Shown piece after piece: positions 1-7,276 of a stretch of 64,000 nucleotides of DNA. The DNA lies in the NCBI RefSeq assembly GCF_019977315.1, contig NZ_AP024652.1, positions 1,984,001-2,048,000 on the forward strand, written 5' to 3'. Below the pieces are notes generated by a model that did not search any database, had not been told where the DNA came from, and saw only the letters and a program-made list of their open reading frames with translations. The DNA is from Arthrobacter sp. StoSoilB22. Its GTDB lineage: Bacteria; Actinomycetota; Actinomycetes; Actinomycetales; Micrococcaceae. Position numbers and translations under genes: made by a program. Position 1 is the stretch's first letter. Each line of letters opens with the position of its first letter.

Positions 1-609
1 GCGTGCGAGCTTCTTGGTGATGTTCGGGAACAGCACTGCGCGGTACTGGGGCAAGGGCCCATTGGTGTGTTGTTTAGTCATGTCCTCAAAAATGCTGGCG
101 CCGGTAAAGTGACAGGCGTAGACAGAATCGACCGCCGCGATATAGCCGCCAAGTTTGGTGTTGATGATCCGCAGTTTCTCTCGAGTGGCGCATGGGCGGC
201 AAAGCTTGGAGTAGCGAGCTCGAATACCCGGAACGGGTGGCTTGGTGACGACCGGAACTCAGAGCGTCCCCAGGTCATTGTCGAAGCTATTGGACATCAA
301 ACCAGCACGCTCAATCACGCAATCCAGGCCGTCCGTCCACGCGGACAGATCTACTACTTCGGCATTCCAGACGACAATTACTATCCCATCAATATGGACT
401 GGATGCTGCGGAAGCATCTCACGCTGCGATCGGGGGTAACTCTGGATCGCCGGCGAGTCCTGGCATTGGCGGATGCCTACCTCGGGAAGCATCCTGAACT
501 CGCAGGTGATTACGTGACGCATACATTTCCTGCAAACGAGGCGGCCGAGGCGTTCATGACCGCGTTCACTCCGGACATCGGTCAACTTAAAGTCGTGATC
601 ACCGCCTGA
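1..609 (+). CDS. Zinc-type (MDR) alcohol/sugar dehydrogenase, 3' part only
   Basis: The gene is cut by the left edge; frame 1 is open from the first base to the TGA at 607-609. What remains is the Rossmann NAD(P)-binding half of a medium-chain dehydrogenase: a GQGPIG dinucleotide loop encoded around 49-66, the strand VTGVD, and the family's C-terminal part with a GIP turn and a closing VVIT strand. The catalytic zinc residues lie outside the window. It would oxidise an alcohol or polyol with NAD(P). The substrate cannot be told. A LysR regulator follows 254 bp downstream in the same direction. Confidence 0.8.
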   Translation, partial: ACELLGDVREQHCAVLGQGPIGVLFSHVLKNAGAGKVTGVDRIDRRDIAAKFGVDDPQFLSSGAWAAKLGVASSNTRNGWLGDDRNSERPQVIVEAIGHQTSTLNHAIQAVRPRGQIYYFGIPDDNYYPINMDWMLRKHLTLRSGVTLDRRRVLALADAYLGKHPELAGDYVTHTFPANEAAEAFMTAFTPDIGQLKVVITA

Positions 610-863
610 GAGAAGCGTGATCACGTCCCGAAAGAATCGCGGCGCCTGGTTCGCTCCAGCGCACCGATTGCGTCGATGGCTGCCTCGTGCGTCAGCGGAG
701 TGAGTGTTGTCTCGATCGGCAGGTCCAGGACAACAGACGGGAGCGACCGCAATACCTCTGGGCCATCTTTTTCCGAAGCTACTACCGTGATTTGTTGCCT
801 GTGCGACCGGACGACGAATCGGTGCATGCGCACAGCGGCGATAACCTCCGAGGAGCGGGTTCG

Positions 864-1751
864 ATGGAGCTACGACATATCCGGTACTTCCTCGCAGTCT
901 CCGAGGAAGGCTCCTTCCTGCATGCTGCCCAGAAACTGCACATCAGTCAACCCGCACTGAGTCGTCAGATCGCCGACCTAGAACGGGATATCGGACAGCA
1001 GCTGTTTGAGCGGACACCCAAGGGGGTTTCCCCCACTCCAGCTGGAGAGGCCATGATCGTCCACGGGCGGCAGCTTCTTCGGCTTGAGTCGACAACCCGC
1101 GAAGTCGTGGCCTCGAGCATCCGCCGCGAACAGCCTGTGGTCGTGGGGGTCCCTCCTACGGTGTCGGAGCGGTGGTTCCTCGACCTTATTTCGGCATTGC
1201 GCACGGCCATCCCAAACGTTCCCCTTCAAATCTATGAAGCGTTTACCGCGGACCAGCTTCGCGTCAGCCGCGACGGACGAATTGACTTGATGCTTATCAA
1301 TCAGCGCCCTCCGGACAATCTGCGACGGCTGAAGCTGTCGAAAGTTCCCCGTCCTTTCGGTATCGCGGTCGCTCCCGGCCACCGGCTGTCAGCGAAGAAA
1401 GAATTGGTCTTTTCCGATCTCTCGGGCCTACGGATACTTGCGCGGGAGCAAAGCCAAGTGCCTGCTGCTCACGACCTCGCTATTCGCGAAATTGAGGATT
1501 CCGAAACAGTCGTGCTATGGAGCTACGGGCGCTTCGCCGAACATGCTAGAGCATGTGCACAGGCCGTGTGCGCCGACGCGGTGTTCTGTGGTGAGGCCGT
1601 GGCACGACGTCAACTTCCAGACTGGAACTGGCGGCCCCTCACGGGTCTGCAGTCCGCCATCACCCTGTGGCTCGCCTGGCAGCCCGACGCGCGCGACACG
1701 GTACTGGCCGTGGCCAGCGCTATCTCGGACATCAACGGAAGGCTCCGCTAA
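864..1751 (+). CDS. LysR-family transcriptional regulator
   Basis: 295 residues from the ATG at 864, which has AGGAG about ten bases upstream; the open frame extends further left but the extra residues are not family-like. The N-terminus is a classic LysR winged helix-turn-helix (MELRHIRYFLAV, then HISQPALSRQIADLE), and the rest is a two-lobed effector domain of normal length. It probably senses a small metabolite and acts on a nearby operon, perhaps the dehydrogenase that ends at 609. Unusually for a LysR gene, no divergent target lies next to it inside the window. Confidence 0.88.
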   Translation: MELRHIRYFLAVSEEGSFLHAAQKLHISQPALSRQIADLERDIGQQLFERTPKGVSPTPAGEAMIVHGRQLLRLESTTREVVASSIRREQPVVVGVPPTVSERWFLDLISALRTAIPNVPLQIYEAFTADQLRVSRDGRIDLMLINQRPPDNLRRLKLSKVPRPFGIAVAPGHRLSAKKELVFSDLSGLRILAREQSQVPAAHDLAIREIEDSETVVLWSYGRFAEHARACAQAVCADAVFCGEAVARRQLPDWNWRPLTGLQSAITLWLAWQPDARDTVLAVASAISDINGRLR

Positions 1752-1800
1752 GAACCCAATGAACTACCCCGTCCGATGGGCCAGGTTTTGACTGAATTCC

Positions 1801-1832
1801 TAAAAATGTCCCCCAGCACCAAAAAAGTGCCC
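1801..1832. mobile_element. Candidate insertion-sequence end (IS21-like short repeats)
   Basis: Two similar 13-mers, TAAAAATGTCCCC (1801-1813) and AAAAAAGTGCCCC (1820-1832), stand in the same orientation 19 bp apart. Actinobacterial IS21-family elements carry repeated short blocks of this kind near their ends. No transposase gene or partner end is visible, so this would be a relic. Chance AT/GC blocks are the alternative. Confidence 0.3.
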
Positions 1833-2072
1833 CGAACCCTCTGAGACTTGCCGACCCTGGTCACAGCTGGACTTGTTCTAGGCTGTGGACACCCAAGTCC
1901 GAGCCTTTCGGAGAAGAGCGGTGCCCGAGGATCTAAGCACCGCTGACAACTGGGAGTTTTGAAGAACCAGGGAAGGTCGACGATAGAGGCCGTGCGGAAC
2001 TCCACATGGCGTCCGGTTCATCGGAACCGCCGCCTCGACACGGCAACGACTCAGTATGGCTACACTCCTGAC

Positions 2073-2102
2073 GTCACCGTCACCGTCACCGTCACCGTCA
2101 AC
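2073..2102 (+). repeat. GTCACC hexanucleotide tandem repeat
   Basis: Four perfect GTCACC units followed by GTCAAC. In the open frame it encodes alternating Val-Thr. It sits in otherwise gene-free DNA, so it is probably the remnant of a coding repeat; such a tract is prone to slippage. Confidence 0.7.
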
Positions 2103-2538
2103 TCAGACGGTGATGTCACAGCCAGTTCGTAGACCCGCTCCCGTTCACCGACGGGAGGTACTATGGGCCATACTGCACCGATTGGCCACCCCAAACGACC
2201 TTTTCGGGACCTCCCAAGGATCCAACCGCATGGAAGATGCGTCTTTGTTCCGAGAATGACTCCGGCGCGAATCCGGTCCCTACGTGTGCAGCAGTTTCAC
2301 AACAATAAATAGTGAATCCGAATCGGAGACGAATTTCGGCCTTCTTGGTTTCCGTCACCGTTCGTACTCGTCACTGTCCAGCACACGATACCTGCGCCCT
2401 TGGAGCGGTGGCTGCGGTCGAGCGCTTAGCCCGTGACTCAACAAGGGCAGCATGTACTAAACATCTGGAATCGAGACGCAAAAGGGAGCGGCATCGGATT
2501 TTGCGATGCCAAGATCAAGACCAAAGGATATCTACTCA

Positions 2539-3246
2539 ATGAACGAAGATGGCCAGCCCATCGGACAGTTGGTGCCCGGATGGACCACTCGTCCGTTGCC
2601 TGCACGCGTCACTCTGGAGGGCAGGCTCTGTCGAATCGAGGCGCTAAGTGCTGATCGCCATGCGGATGACCTCTATTCCGCCTATTCTCTTGCCGCTGAT
2701 GGCCGCGACTGGACATACATGCCCACCGGGTACTTCGCTGACCGAGAGGATTACAGAACCTATGTAGCGGCCATGACGCAGTCAGACGATCCGATGCACT
2801 TTGCCGTTGTGGACCGCAAGACCGATCAGGCGGTGGGTACATTTGCGCTGATGCGGCAGGACCCGGCCAACGGAGTCATAGAAGTTGGTTACGTCGTGTT
2901 CTCGCCGCAGCTCAAGCAAACCCCATTATCCACCGAGGCACAGTTCCTGTTGATGTCCTATGTTTTTGAGGGGCTGGGCTACCGCCGCTATAAATGGAAG
3001 TGCGACAGTCTCAATTCACCATCGAGAAGAGCGGCTAAGCGACTTGGCTTCACTTTCGAAGGTATTTTTCGGCAGGCTGTAGTTTATAAAGGGCGCAACC
3101 GAGATACGGCGTGGTATTCCATCATTGACTCGGAATGGCTTGAGATCGGCAAGGCATTCCGTGCATGGCTCGAACCAGGAAATTTTGATGCCAGTGGCCG
3201 GCAGCAACGGTCTCTCATGGATCTGAGCCTCCCGGCCGGCGAGTAG
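2539..3246 (+). CDS. GNAT-family N-acetyltransferase (RimJ/RimL-like)
   Basis: 235 residues. The ATG at 2539 is preceded by AAAGGA with about ten bases between, so it is preferred over the upstream in-frame ATG at 2506. The protein has the layout of the RimJ/RimL branch that modifies amines: an early segment RLCRIEALSADRHADDLY, a central beta strand IEVGYVVFSP, and the C-terminal segment SLNSPSRRAAKRLGFTFEG typical of acetyl-CoA binding and of the branch closing motif. The substrate is unknown. It stands alone between two gene-poor stretches, with no operon partner. Confidence 0.85.
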   Translation: MNEDGQPIGQLVPGWTTRPLPARVTLEGRLCRIEALSADRHADDLYSAYSLAADGRDWTYMPTGYFADREDYRTYVAAMTQSDDPMHFAVVDRKTDQAVGTFALMRQDPANGVIEVGYVVFSPQLKQTPLSTEAQFLLMSYVFEGLGYRRYKWKCDSLNSPSRRAAKRLGFTFEGIFRQAVVYKGRNRDTAWYSIIDSEWLEIGKAFRAWLEPGNFDASGRQQRSLMDLSLPAGE

Positions 3247-3849
3247 GGGCACCGCGCTTGTCACCTGCGGCGTTGTCGACGCCGCAGTCCAGAGTGCGTA
3301 GCTCAGGCGGTGGCGTGACGATGCTTGAGCTGCGGAAACGCCGGATTCGTCAGGGGACGAGAGTCCTCGCAGCTACTTCTACTCCCGTTATTTCAACGCC
3401 GATAATGGACGTTCTGTCGTCGGCCCCGGCCGGGAGGCCTTGTCATGATGCTCTATGTCGTCTCCGCCATGAAATAGATGAAGGAGGTGCAGCTACTGTG
3501 TCGAGCTATTCATCGTTCTGGCGGGTTGAGTGCCGTCGCGTTCTGGGTTGTTCTATCGACCGGAGGGAGTCATGCCGTGGGCGTCGGAGCCTCATCCTAC
3601 CGGAGACTTCACGCGGACCAAGAGGTGCCGTCCAGCAGGAAAACTGCGGAGGCGGCAGCGCCGATTTACTGGCGCAGGCTATGAGTGCGAGGGACGCGTC
3701 AAGTGCCCCTTTTTCGGTGTTCGATCCAGCAAAAAGAAGTGCGGACAATGTCCACACTTTCCACCTCGGACCGACTCGTTCAGCCCCCGGACGGCCCTGG
3801 ATTCCGCATGTTTCCGCCACTTCCCAGTGTCCGCAAGGCCTGGAATCCC

Positions 3850-3870
3850 GTCGAGTCCCACCTCGGGCAC
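3850..3870 (+). other. tRNA 3'-end-like block, candidate attachment-site remnant
   Basis: The 21 bases look like the 3' side of a tRNA gene: T-loop/T-stem GTCGAGTCCCAC followed by an acceptor-arm-like CTCGGGCAC. No 5' half of a tRNA lies in the preceding 100 bases. A terminator hairpin starts six bases later, as is usual after tRNA genes. Tyrosine recombinases often integrate in such 3' ends and leave a fragment behind. This reading is inference from pattern memory. Confidence 0.4.
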
Positions 3871-3875
3871 GGCAT

Positions 3876-3895
3876 ACCCCCTCGTGAGAGGGGGT
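3876..3895 (+). terminator. Rho-independent-type hairpin
   Basis: Stem ACCCCCTC/GAGGGGGT closed by a GTGA tetraloop, followed by TTCTTGCTTT. The loop is GNRA-like and the tail is T-rich, so it is a good terminator for transcription from the left. Nothing recognisable is left upstream for it to end except the tRNA-like block. Confidence 0.7.
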
Positions 3896-4159
3896 TCTTG
3901 CTTTAACGTGTGTACATTCTGGTTGGTCAGGTCCCTCTGACACTGGCCGCTGGGTGTGCCTGGCGCCGCGGGTCGCCTGTTTGGTTGTGGGGGTACGGGT
4001 TCAGGGTCATTGCTGGTGGGCCCTCCGCTCTCTATGTGACGATCCGGCAAGGCTGGCCGTTCGGGCCGACGCACGCGCGGGGGTGTGTGCGGCACAGAGA
4101 ACCAAGAAATTCGCGTCTATCGAGTGACAGCGATGTTGGAAAGATGGGTCAGCGCCATA

Positions 4160-4192
4160 GCGCTGGCCGGAGCTATCGTCTCCGGCCAGCGC
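4160..4192. terminator. 12-bp perfect hairpin 3' of the secreted hydrolase gene
   Basis: Left arm GCGCTGGCCGGA pairs completely with TCCGGCCAGCGC around a nine-base loop. It lies about 100 bp beyond the stop codon of the minus-strand gene that ends at 4295. There is no T-tract on either side, so it may work as an mRNA 3' stabiliser or a rho-assisted terminator. Confidence 0.55.
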
Positions 4193-4220
4193 GTTGACAC
4201 TTTCATCGCTCTACGCGAGC

Positions 4221-4242
4221 CCGGGGCGGTCCACCGCCCCGG
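4221..4242. terminator. GC-rich hairpin 3' of the secreted hydrolase gene
   Basis: CCGGGGCGG pairs with CCGCCCCGG around TCCA, a perfect nine-pair stem about 50 bp past the stop codon of the minus-strand gene. With the hairpin at 4160-4192 it forms a tandem pair. Confidence 0.55.
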
Positions 4243-4294
4243 TGAGTGCACCGGTTTTCATCCGCAGTACACGCGATTTCTTGGGCTGGATGAG

Positions 4295-6070
4295 TCATCG
4301 TGCCGAGACGACGACCCTCACCCGGTCAAGGTTTTGAACGGTGCTGAATTCATCTGCCGCGTCGCCCTCCCGCTGCGAACCCACACGGATACTCGGAAAG
4401 TACGTTCCGGCCGAGCTGAACGTGTGACTGGCCTGCACCACAAGCGTTTCCTTGTTCGCGGTAAATGATGCCGACTCAAAAGTTCCATCGCCGTCGAAGT
4501 CCCACTCGACGGAAACGATCTTTCCTGCATGCGGGGGCACTTTGATCTTCGCCTGAAGGTCGAACTGGGCCCCTGCGGCGACCTCAATCCGGTCGGTGTT
4601 CCCGCGCCCGGAAAGTTCCACAGTTGGCTGGATTCCACCCCGGACGGCGGCATTGTCCGGCAGCGTAATTTGGCTATCCTTTGTAACGCCATATCGGGTG
4701 GAGCTTGGGGGTGCTATGCCTTGTTCGGCCCAAGCGGACACGTCTTCAAGCGCCTGATAGATGACTGGCATGTAACCAACCAACCGAGTGGACTGACCGG
4801 CCCTATTGAATGGGCCGTGATCGGAGTTGTCTGTGTACCAAAGCCGATATGAGTCATTGGTTTCCTTACCCATGGCGGCTTGCACTCGTTTCGCGTACCA
4901 ATCAGCGTGTACGGGAAAGGCATCCGAGTCCAGTGTCGAATCAAGAGCGATGACCTTGCCTGTGATTTTGCCGCTGAAGGAGGCTCCGCCAGACACCAAA
5001 TTGGCAAGGAACGGACCAGGGGTGAAAGCCCGCTGGGGGTACGACGGCGACCCGTCGGGACCTCTGTACTGATCGAACCCGGGGATGGCGCTTTCTTGCG
5101 GAGGCAGGGTGTATCGGTGGTTGGCGATGTAGGCGAGGTGGCTTCGCCGGCTCGGGTCTTGGGCTAGAGCTGCGCGGAAGAGCGCACCGAGGGACGAATC
5201 TTCAGTGCCGAGATAACCAGGCTTCGTCCAGAAGTCTTCAACATACGTCGCGTCGAATCCCTGAATCAGGCCCGTAGTCGAAGGCAGGCCGCCGGGATTG
5301 GCGACATAGTCGAAATCCTCCCAAGACTCCAGTGGAAGGCCCAGTTGTGTGACTTCCTTCAAGGCAGCCTTCTGGACGTCGTCCAGCCCTAAGTATGGGT
5401 CCCCGCTGCCGCCTGGGCGGAGGGCATCAACGATCTGTTCTTTCTTGTCTTGAAGAACGAAAGCCGCAAATGCCCTGCTGGTGAAGTTGGCGGCCGATGA
5501 TGTTGGGATGCCCTGAACAATAGGAACGGCCCCCTGCCAGACCTCCCGGGTATTCTCAATGGCGCCAACAGTTTGGTACGAGCCACCGCTCCACCCATAG
5601 AGATATCCATTGATGGTTTTGGGTTTCACCCCGTAGTAATCCGCTGCGACTGTCCTGCTAAATTTGGCCGCTGCCGCGCTGTGCCGGTACCCGAGCGCTC
5701 CGTCAGTCTGCACCGTATAGCCGCCATGAGCTGCCCCGAATTGAACATTGTCAGCAGGCTCTTGGCCATTGATGGGGTAGGTGAACTGAAAGAAGCGACC
5801 CTCCCATTGGTTTTTTGGCGGTAGGAAGATCCGGAATTTTGTTCCGGGCCCCTCGAAATGCCCCTCAACTAACAAGAGCCCATCAACGCTTGTTCTGTTG
5901 TCGATGACAGGTTTGCCATAGGAGGGATCAACGCAGGTCGCGTCGATAGCAAAGGGTCCGCCTGGCATGTTTGGCCCGCATTGGGAAGCAGTTTCGGCCG
6001 CAACGGCCGACGGCGTAGCGGCGCCTAGGACCAGGGCTCCGGTGAGGGCCGCAGAGAGCAGTAGTTTCAT
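4295..6070 (-). CDS. Secreted alpha/beta-hydrolase with C-terminal PKD domain
   Basis: 591 residues from the ATG at 6070 (GGAGAAACT just upstream); the open frame reaches 6151 but the signal peptide begins here. Residues 1-25 are a Sec signal (MKLLLSAALTGALVLGAATP, then AVAA/ET). A nucleophile elbow GWSGG sits at 159-163 (Ser161) and an aspartate/histidine region SDHGPF near 425. Residues about 505-590 form a PKD-like beta sandwich with VEWDFDGDGTFE. The body resembles tannase/feruloyl-esterase-type hydrolases, but only loosely. It is the only clearly exported non-lipoprotein enzyme in the window, so it probably acts on an esterified plant compound outside the cell. The mutarotase/GH42 operon lies upstream; a TTCC-N7-GGAA palindrome is found at 6299. 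Confidence 0.75.
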   Translation of the reverse strand: MKLLLSAALTGALVLGAATPSAVAAETASQCGPNMPGGPFAIDATCVDPSYGKPVIDNRTSVDGLLLVEGHFEGPGTKFRIFLPPKNQWEGRFFQFTYPINGQEPADNVQFGAAHGGYTVQTDGALGYRHSAAAAKFSRTVAADYYGVKPKTINGYLYGWSGGSYQTVGAIENTREVWQGAVPIVQGIPTSSAANFTSRAFAAFVLQDKKEQIVDALRPGGSGDPYLGLDDVQKAALKEVTQLGLPLESWEDFDYVANPGGLPSTTGLIQGFDATYVEDFWTKPGYLGTEDSSLGALFRAALAQDPSRRSHLAYIANHRYTLPPQESAIPGFDQYRGPDGSPSYPQRAFTPGPFLANLVSGGASFSGKITGKVIALDSTLDSDAFPVHADWYAKRVQAAMGKETNDSYRLWYTDNSDHGPFNRAGQSTRLVGYMPVIYQALEDVSAWAEQGIAPPSSTRYGVTKDSQITLPDNAAVRGGIQPTVELSGRGNTDRIEVAAGAQFDLQAKIKVPPHAGKIVSVEWDFDGDGTFESASFTANKETLVVQASHTFSSAGTYFPSIRVGSQREGDAADEFSTVQNLDRVRVVVSAR

Positions 6071-6253
6071 AGTTTCTCCAGCATCATCGATGGTTTCAAG
6101 GTGGGAATTTTCGGGTTGGGTAGATCCAAGAGAATTCGTCCGGACCGTCATCTTGAACGAGCAGTCGGCTGCTGGGAATGAGCCTCTGGCGTTCGATGGG
6201 TGGTGTTCTTCTTCCGAAAAGACGATAAAGAATGAAGTGCTTTACCTCACCAC

Positions 6254-6281
6254 GACGCTAGTGACAGAAGCGGCTAGCGTC
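6254..6281. terminator. 8-bp inverted repeat between mutarotase and hydrolase genes
   Basis: GACGCTAG and CTAGCGTC are perfectly complementary with a 12-base spacer. The repeat lies downstream of the minus-strand gene ending at 6365 and upstream of the hydrolase start. It could end the GH42/mutarotase transcript or serve as an operator for the hydrolase; no T-tract decides. Confidence 0.4.
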
Positions 6282-6298
6282 AACACATATGGAAATAA

Positions 6299-6315
6299 GT
6301 TCCTTTAATTGGAAC
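6299..6315. promoter_or_regulatory. Palindrome GTTCC-N7-GGAAC, candidate IclR-type operator
   Basis: GTTCC TTTAATT GGAAC, perfect five-base arms around an AT-rich seven-base centre. It has the same 5-7-5 geometry as sites at 9377, 9431, 13946, 14026 and 19481 next to IclR-controlled genes. It lies about 230 bp upstream of the secreted hydrolase start. Confidence 0.5.
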
Positions 6316-6364
6316 AGGCGTGGCAACTCGGCCGAGCGGACCGTGTTAATCCACGTAACGTCGG

Positions 6365-7276
6365 CTAAGGCGCGCCATTCATCGGCGCCAACTCCAGGCG
6401 TGTCATCGCGGCGAGGCTTCCGCCGTGTTCGAGGATATGGGGACCGAGCCCAACCGGCGCGTGACCCGAGGGATGCGAGGCAGGCTCAATTCCCACCCCG
6501 TCAACACGCCCGTACCATGGGCTTCCGGAAGAGTGCCGGCGCTCCTGCCAGACATAAGCGTTGGGTAAGACCTCGGCGTCCCAGCCCAACCTTAATACTT
6601 CGCCCAATAGGGGCAGTTCGACCAAGCAACGCCCATTGCTTCCTGCGACATCGGTAAACCCGGATCCTGGCGACGGCACCACGAAGGTGGACCGATCTGC
6701 AGCCATGCCAAATCGCAGCTCTTGGCCGTCTAGTAACCTCCCGCTCAGGACGGGATGTTCAACCCATCCGAAGCGCACCGAAGCATTTCCCAAATTTCGG
6801 ACCTCTTGTTGCACGCTCACCGATGATGCATGGACTTCGATTGTCCTGACCAACTGTAGAGGCACGGTTTCAAGGTCCACGATCGCCCGAATGCGGGTCT
6901 CGCCGAACTCGACGCTCCAGCGTCGTCGTGGCGCCTCTCCATGGAATGGGTGCGCCACGCCGTCGACTAACAATGGTTCCCCAGCGTGAGGGATCATTAC
7001 ATGCCAACCGCCCGCGAATCTGCGCAGCCAATACTCTTCCCCCGCGTCGGTATTGTCATCCGCTTCCGCCACGCCCTCCCAATCCGCCCCGGCAAGCAGT
7101 TCAATGCCCGATTGCCTGTGGAAAATAGAGGCAATGCGGGCGCCGATGTCCTCTACGCGGACAGCCAGGACGTCAGTGCATATCTCGAAGGTCCGAGGTC
7201 CCCGTTCTGTCCATCGCATAATTAGGCCTACATCCAGAGTTGTTGTGGGGCATTCCTCAGTATTCAGCGTCTGCAT
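6365..7276 (-). CDS. Aldose 1-epimerase-like (galactose mutarotase fold) protein
   Basis: 303 residues if started at 7276, 284 if started at the ATG at 7219, where family similarity begins (MRWTERGPRTFEI). Neither start has a strong ribosome site; the 7276 start overlaps the GH42 stop by 20 bp, suggesting translational coupling. The fold is recognised from GARIASI near the N-terminus, GWHVMIPHAGEP, HPFHGEAPRRRW and the HPVLSGRLLDG segment, matching the beta-supersandwich of mutarotases. It likely interconverts anomers of the sugar released by the preceding beta-galactosidase. Binding details are not conserved enough for a substrate. Confidence 0.72.
   Translation of the reverse strand: MQTLNTEECPTTTLDVGLIMRWTERGPRTFEICTDVLAVRVEDIGARIASIFHRQSGIELLAGADWEGVAEADDNTDAGEEYWLRRFAGGWHVMIPHAGEPLLVDGVAHPFHGEAPRRRWSVEFGETRIRAIVDLETVPLQLVRTIEVHASSVSVQQEVRNLGNASVRFGWVEHPVLSGRLLDGQELRFGMAADRSTFVVPSPGSGFTDVAGSNGRCLVELPLLGEVLRLGWDAEVLPNAYVWQERRHSSGSPWYGRVDGVGIEPASHPSGHAPVGLGPHILEHGGSLAAMTRLELAPMNGAP

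Larger units (their letters stand above)
1752..2538. other. 787-bp gene-poor interval
   Basis: No convincing gene. The interval holds a candidate insertion-element end (1801-1832) and a GTCACC repeat (2073-2102). The frame through the repeat is open from before 1974 to a TAG near 2128 and encodes VTVTVTVTVNSDGDVTASS, which could be the tail of a lost surface protein. A minus-strand frame at 1748-2005 has no recognisable content. Confidence 0.5.
3247..4294. other. 1-kb interval without a convincing gene
   Basis: Several overlapping open frames exist on both strands, but none has recognisable domains or a clear start with a ribosome site. The right half holds a tRNA-3'-end-like block (3850-3870), a terminator-like hairpin (3876-3895) and two strong GC-rich hairpins (4160-4192, 4221-4242) that lie 3' of the minus-strand hydrolase gene. 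The left half (3258-3850) may be the decayed end of an integrated element. Confidence 0.5.

Noticed and set aside
1748..2005. 85-codon minus-strand frame beside the LysR gene
   Set aside because: Overlaps the possible insertion-element end, no recognised content.
3297..3375. tRNA-like piece (GCGTAGCTCAGGCGGT resembles a D-arm)
   Set aside because: No acceptor stem, anticodon arm or T-arm at correct spacing; isolated similarity.
3530..3940. 136-codon open frame with CxxC-like pairs
   Set aside because: No start site, no recognised domain, overlaps the terminator-like hairpin; several competing frames cover the same DNA.
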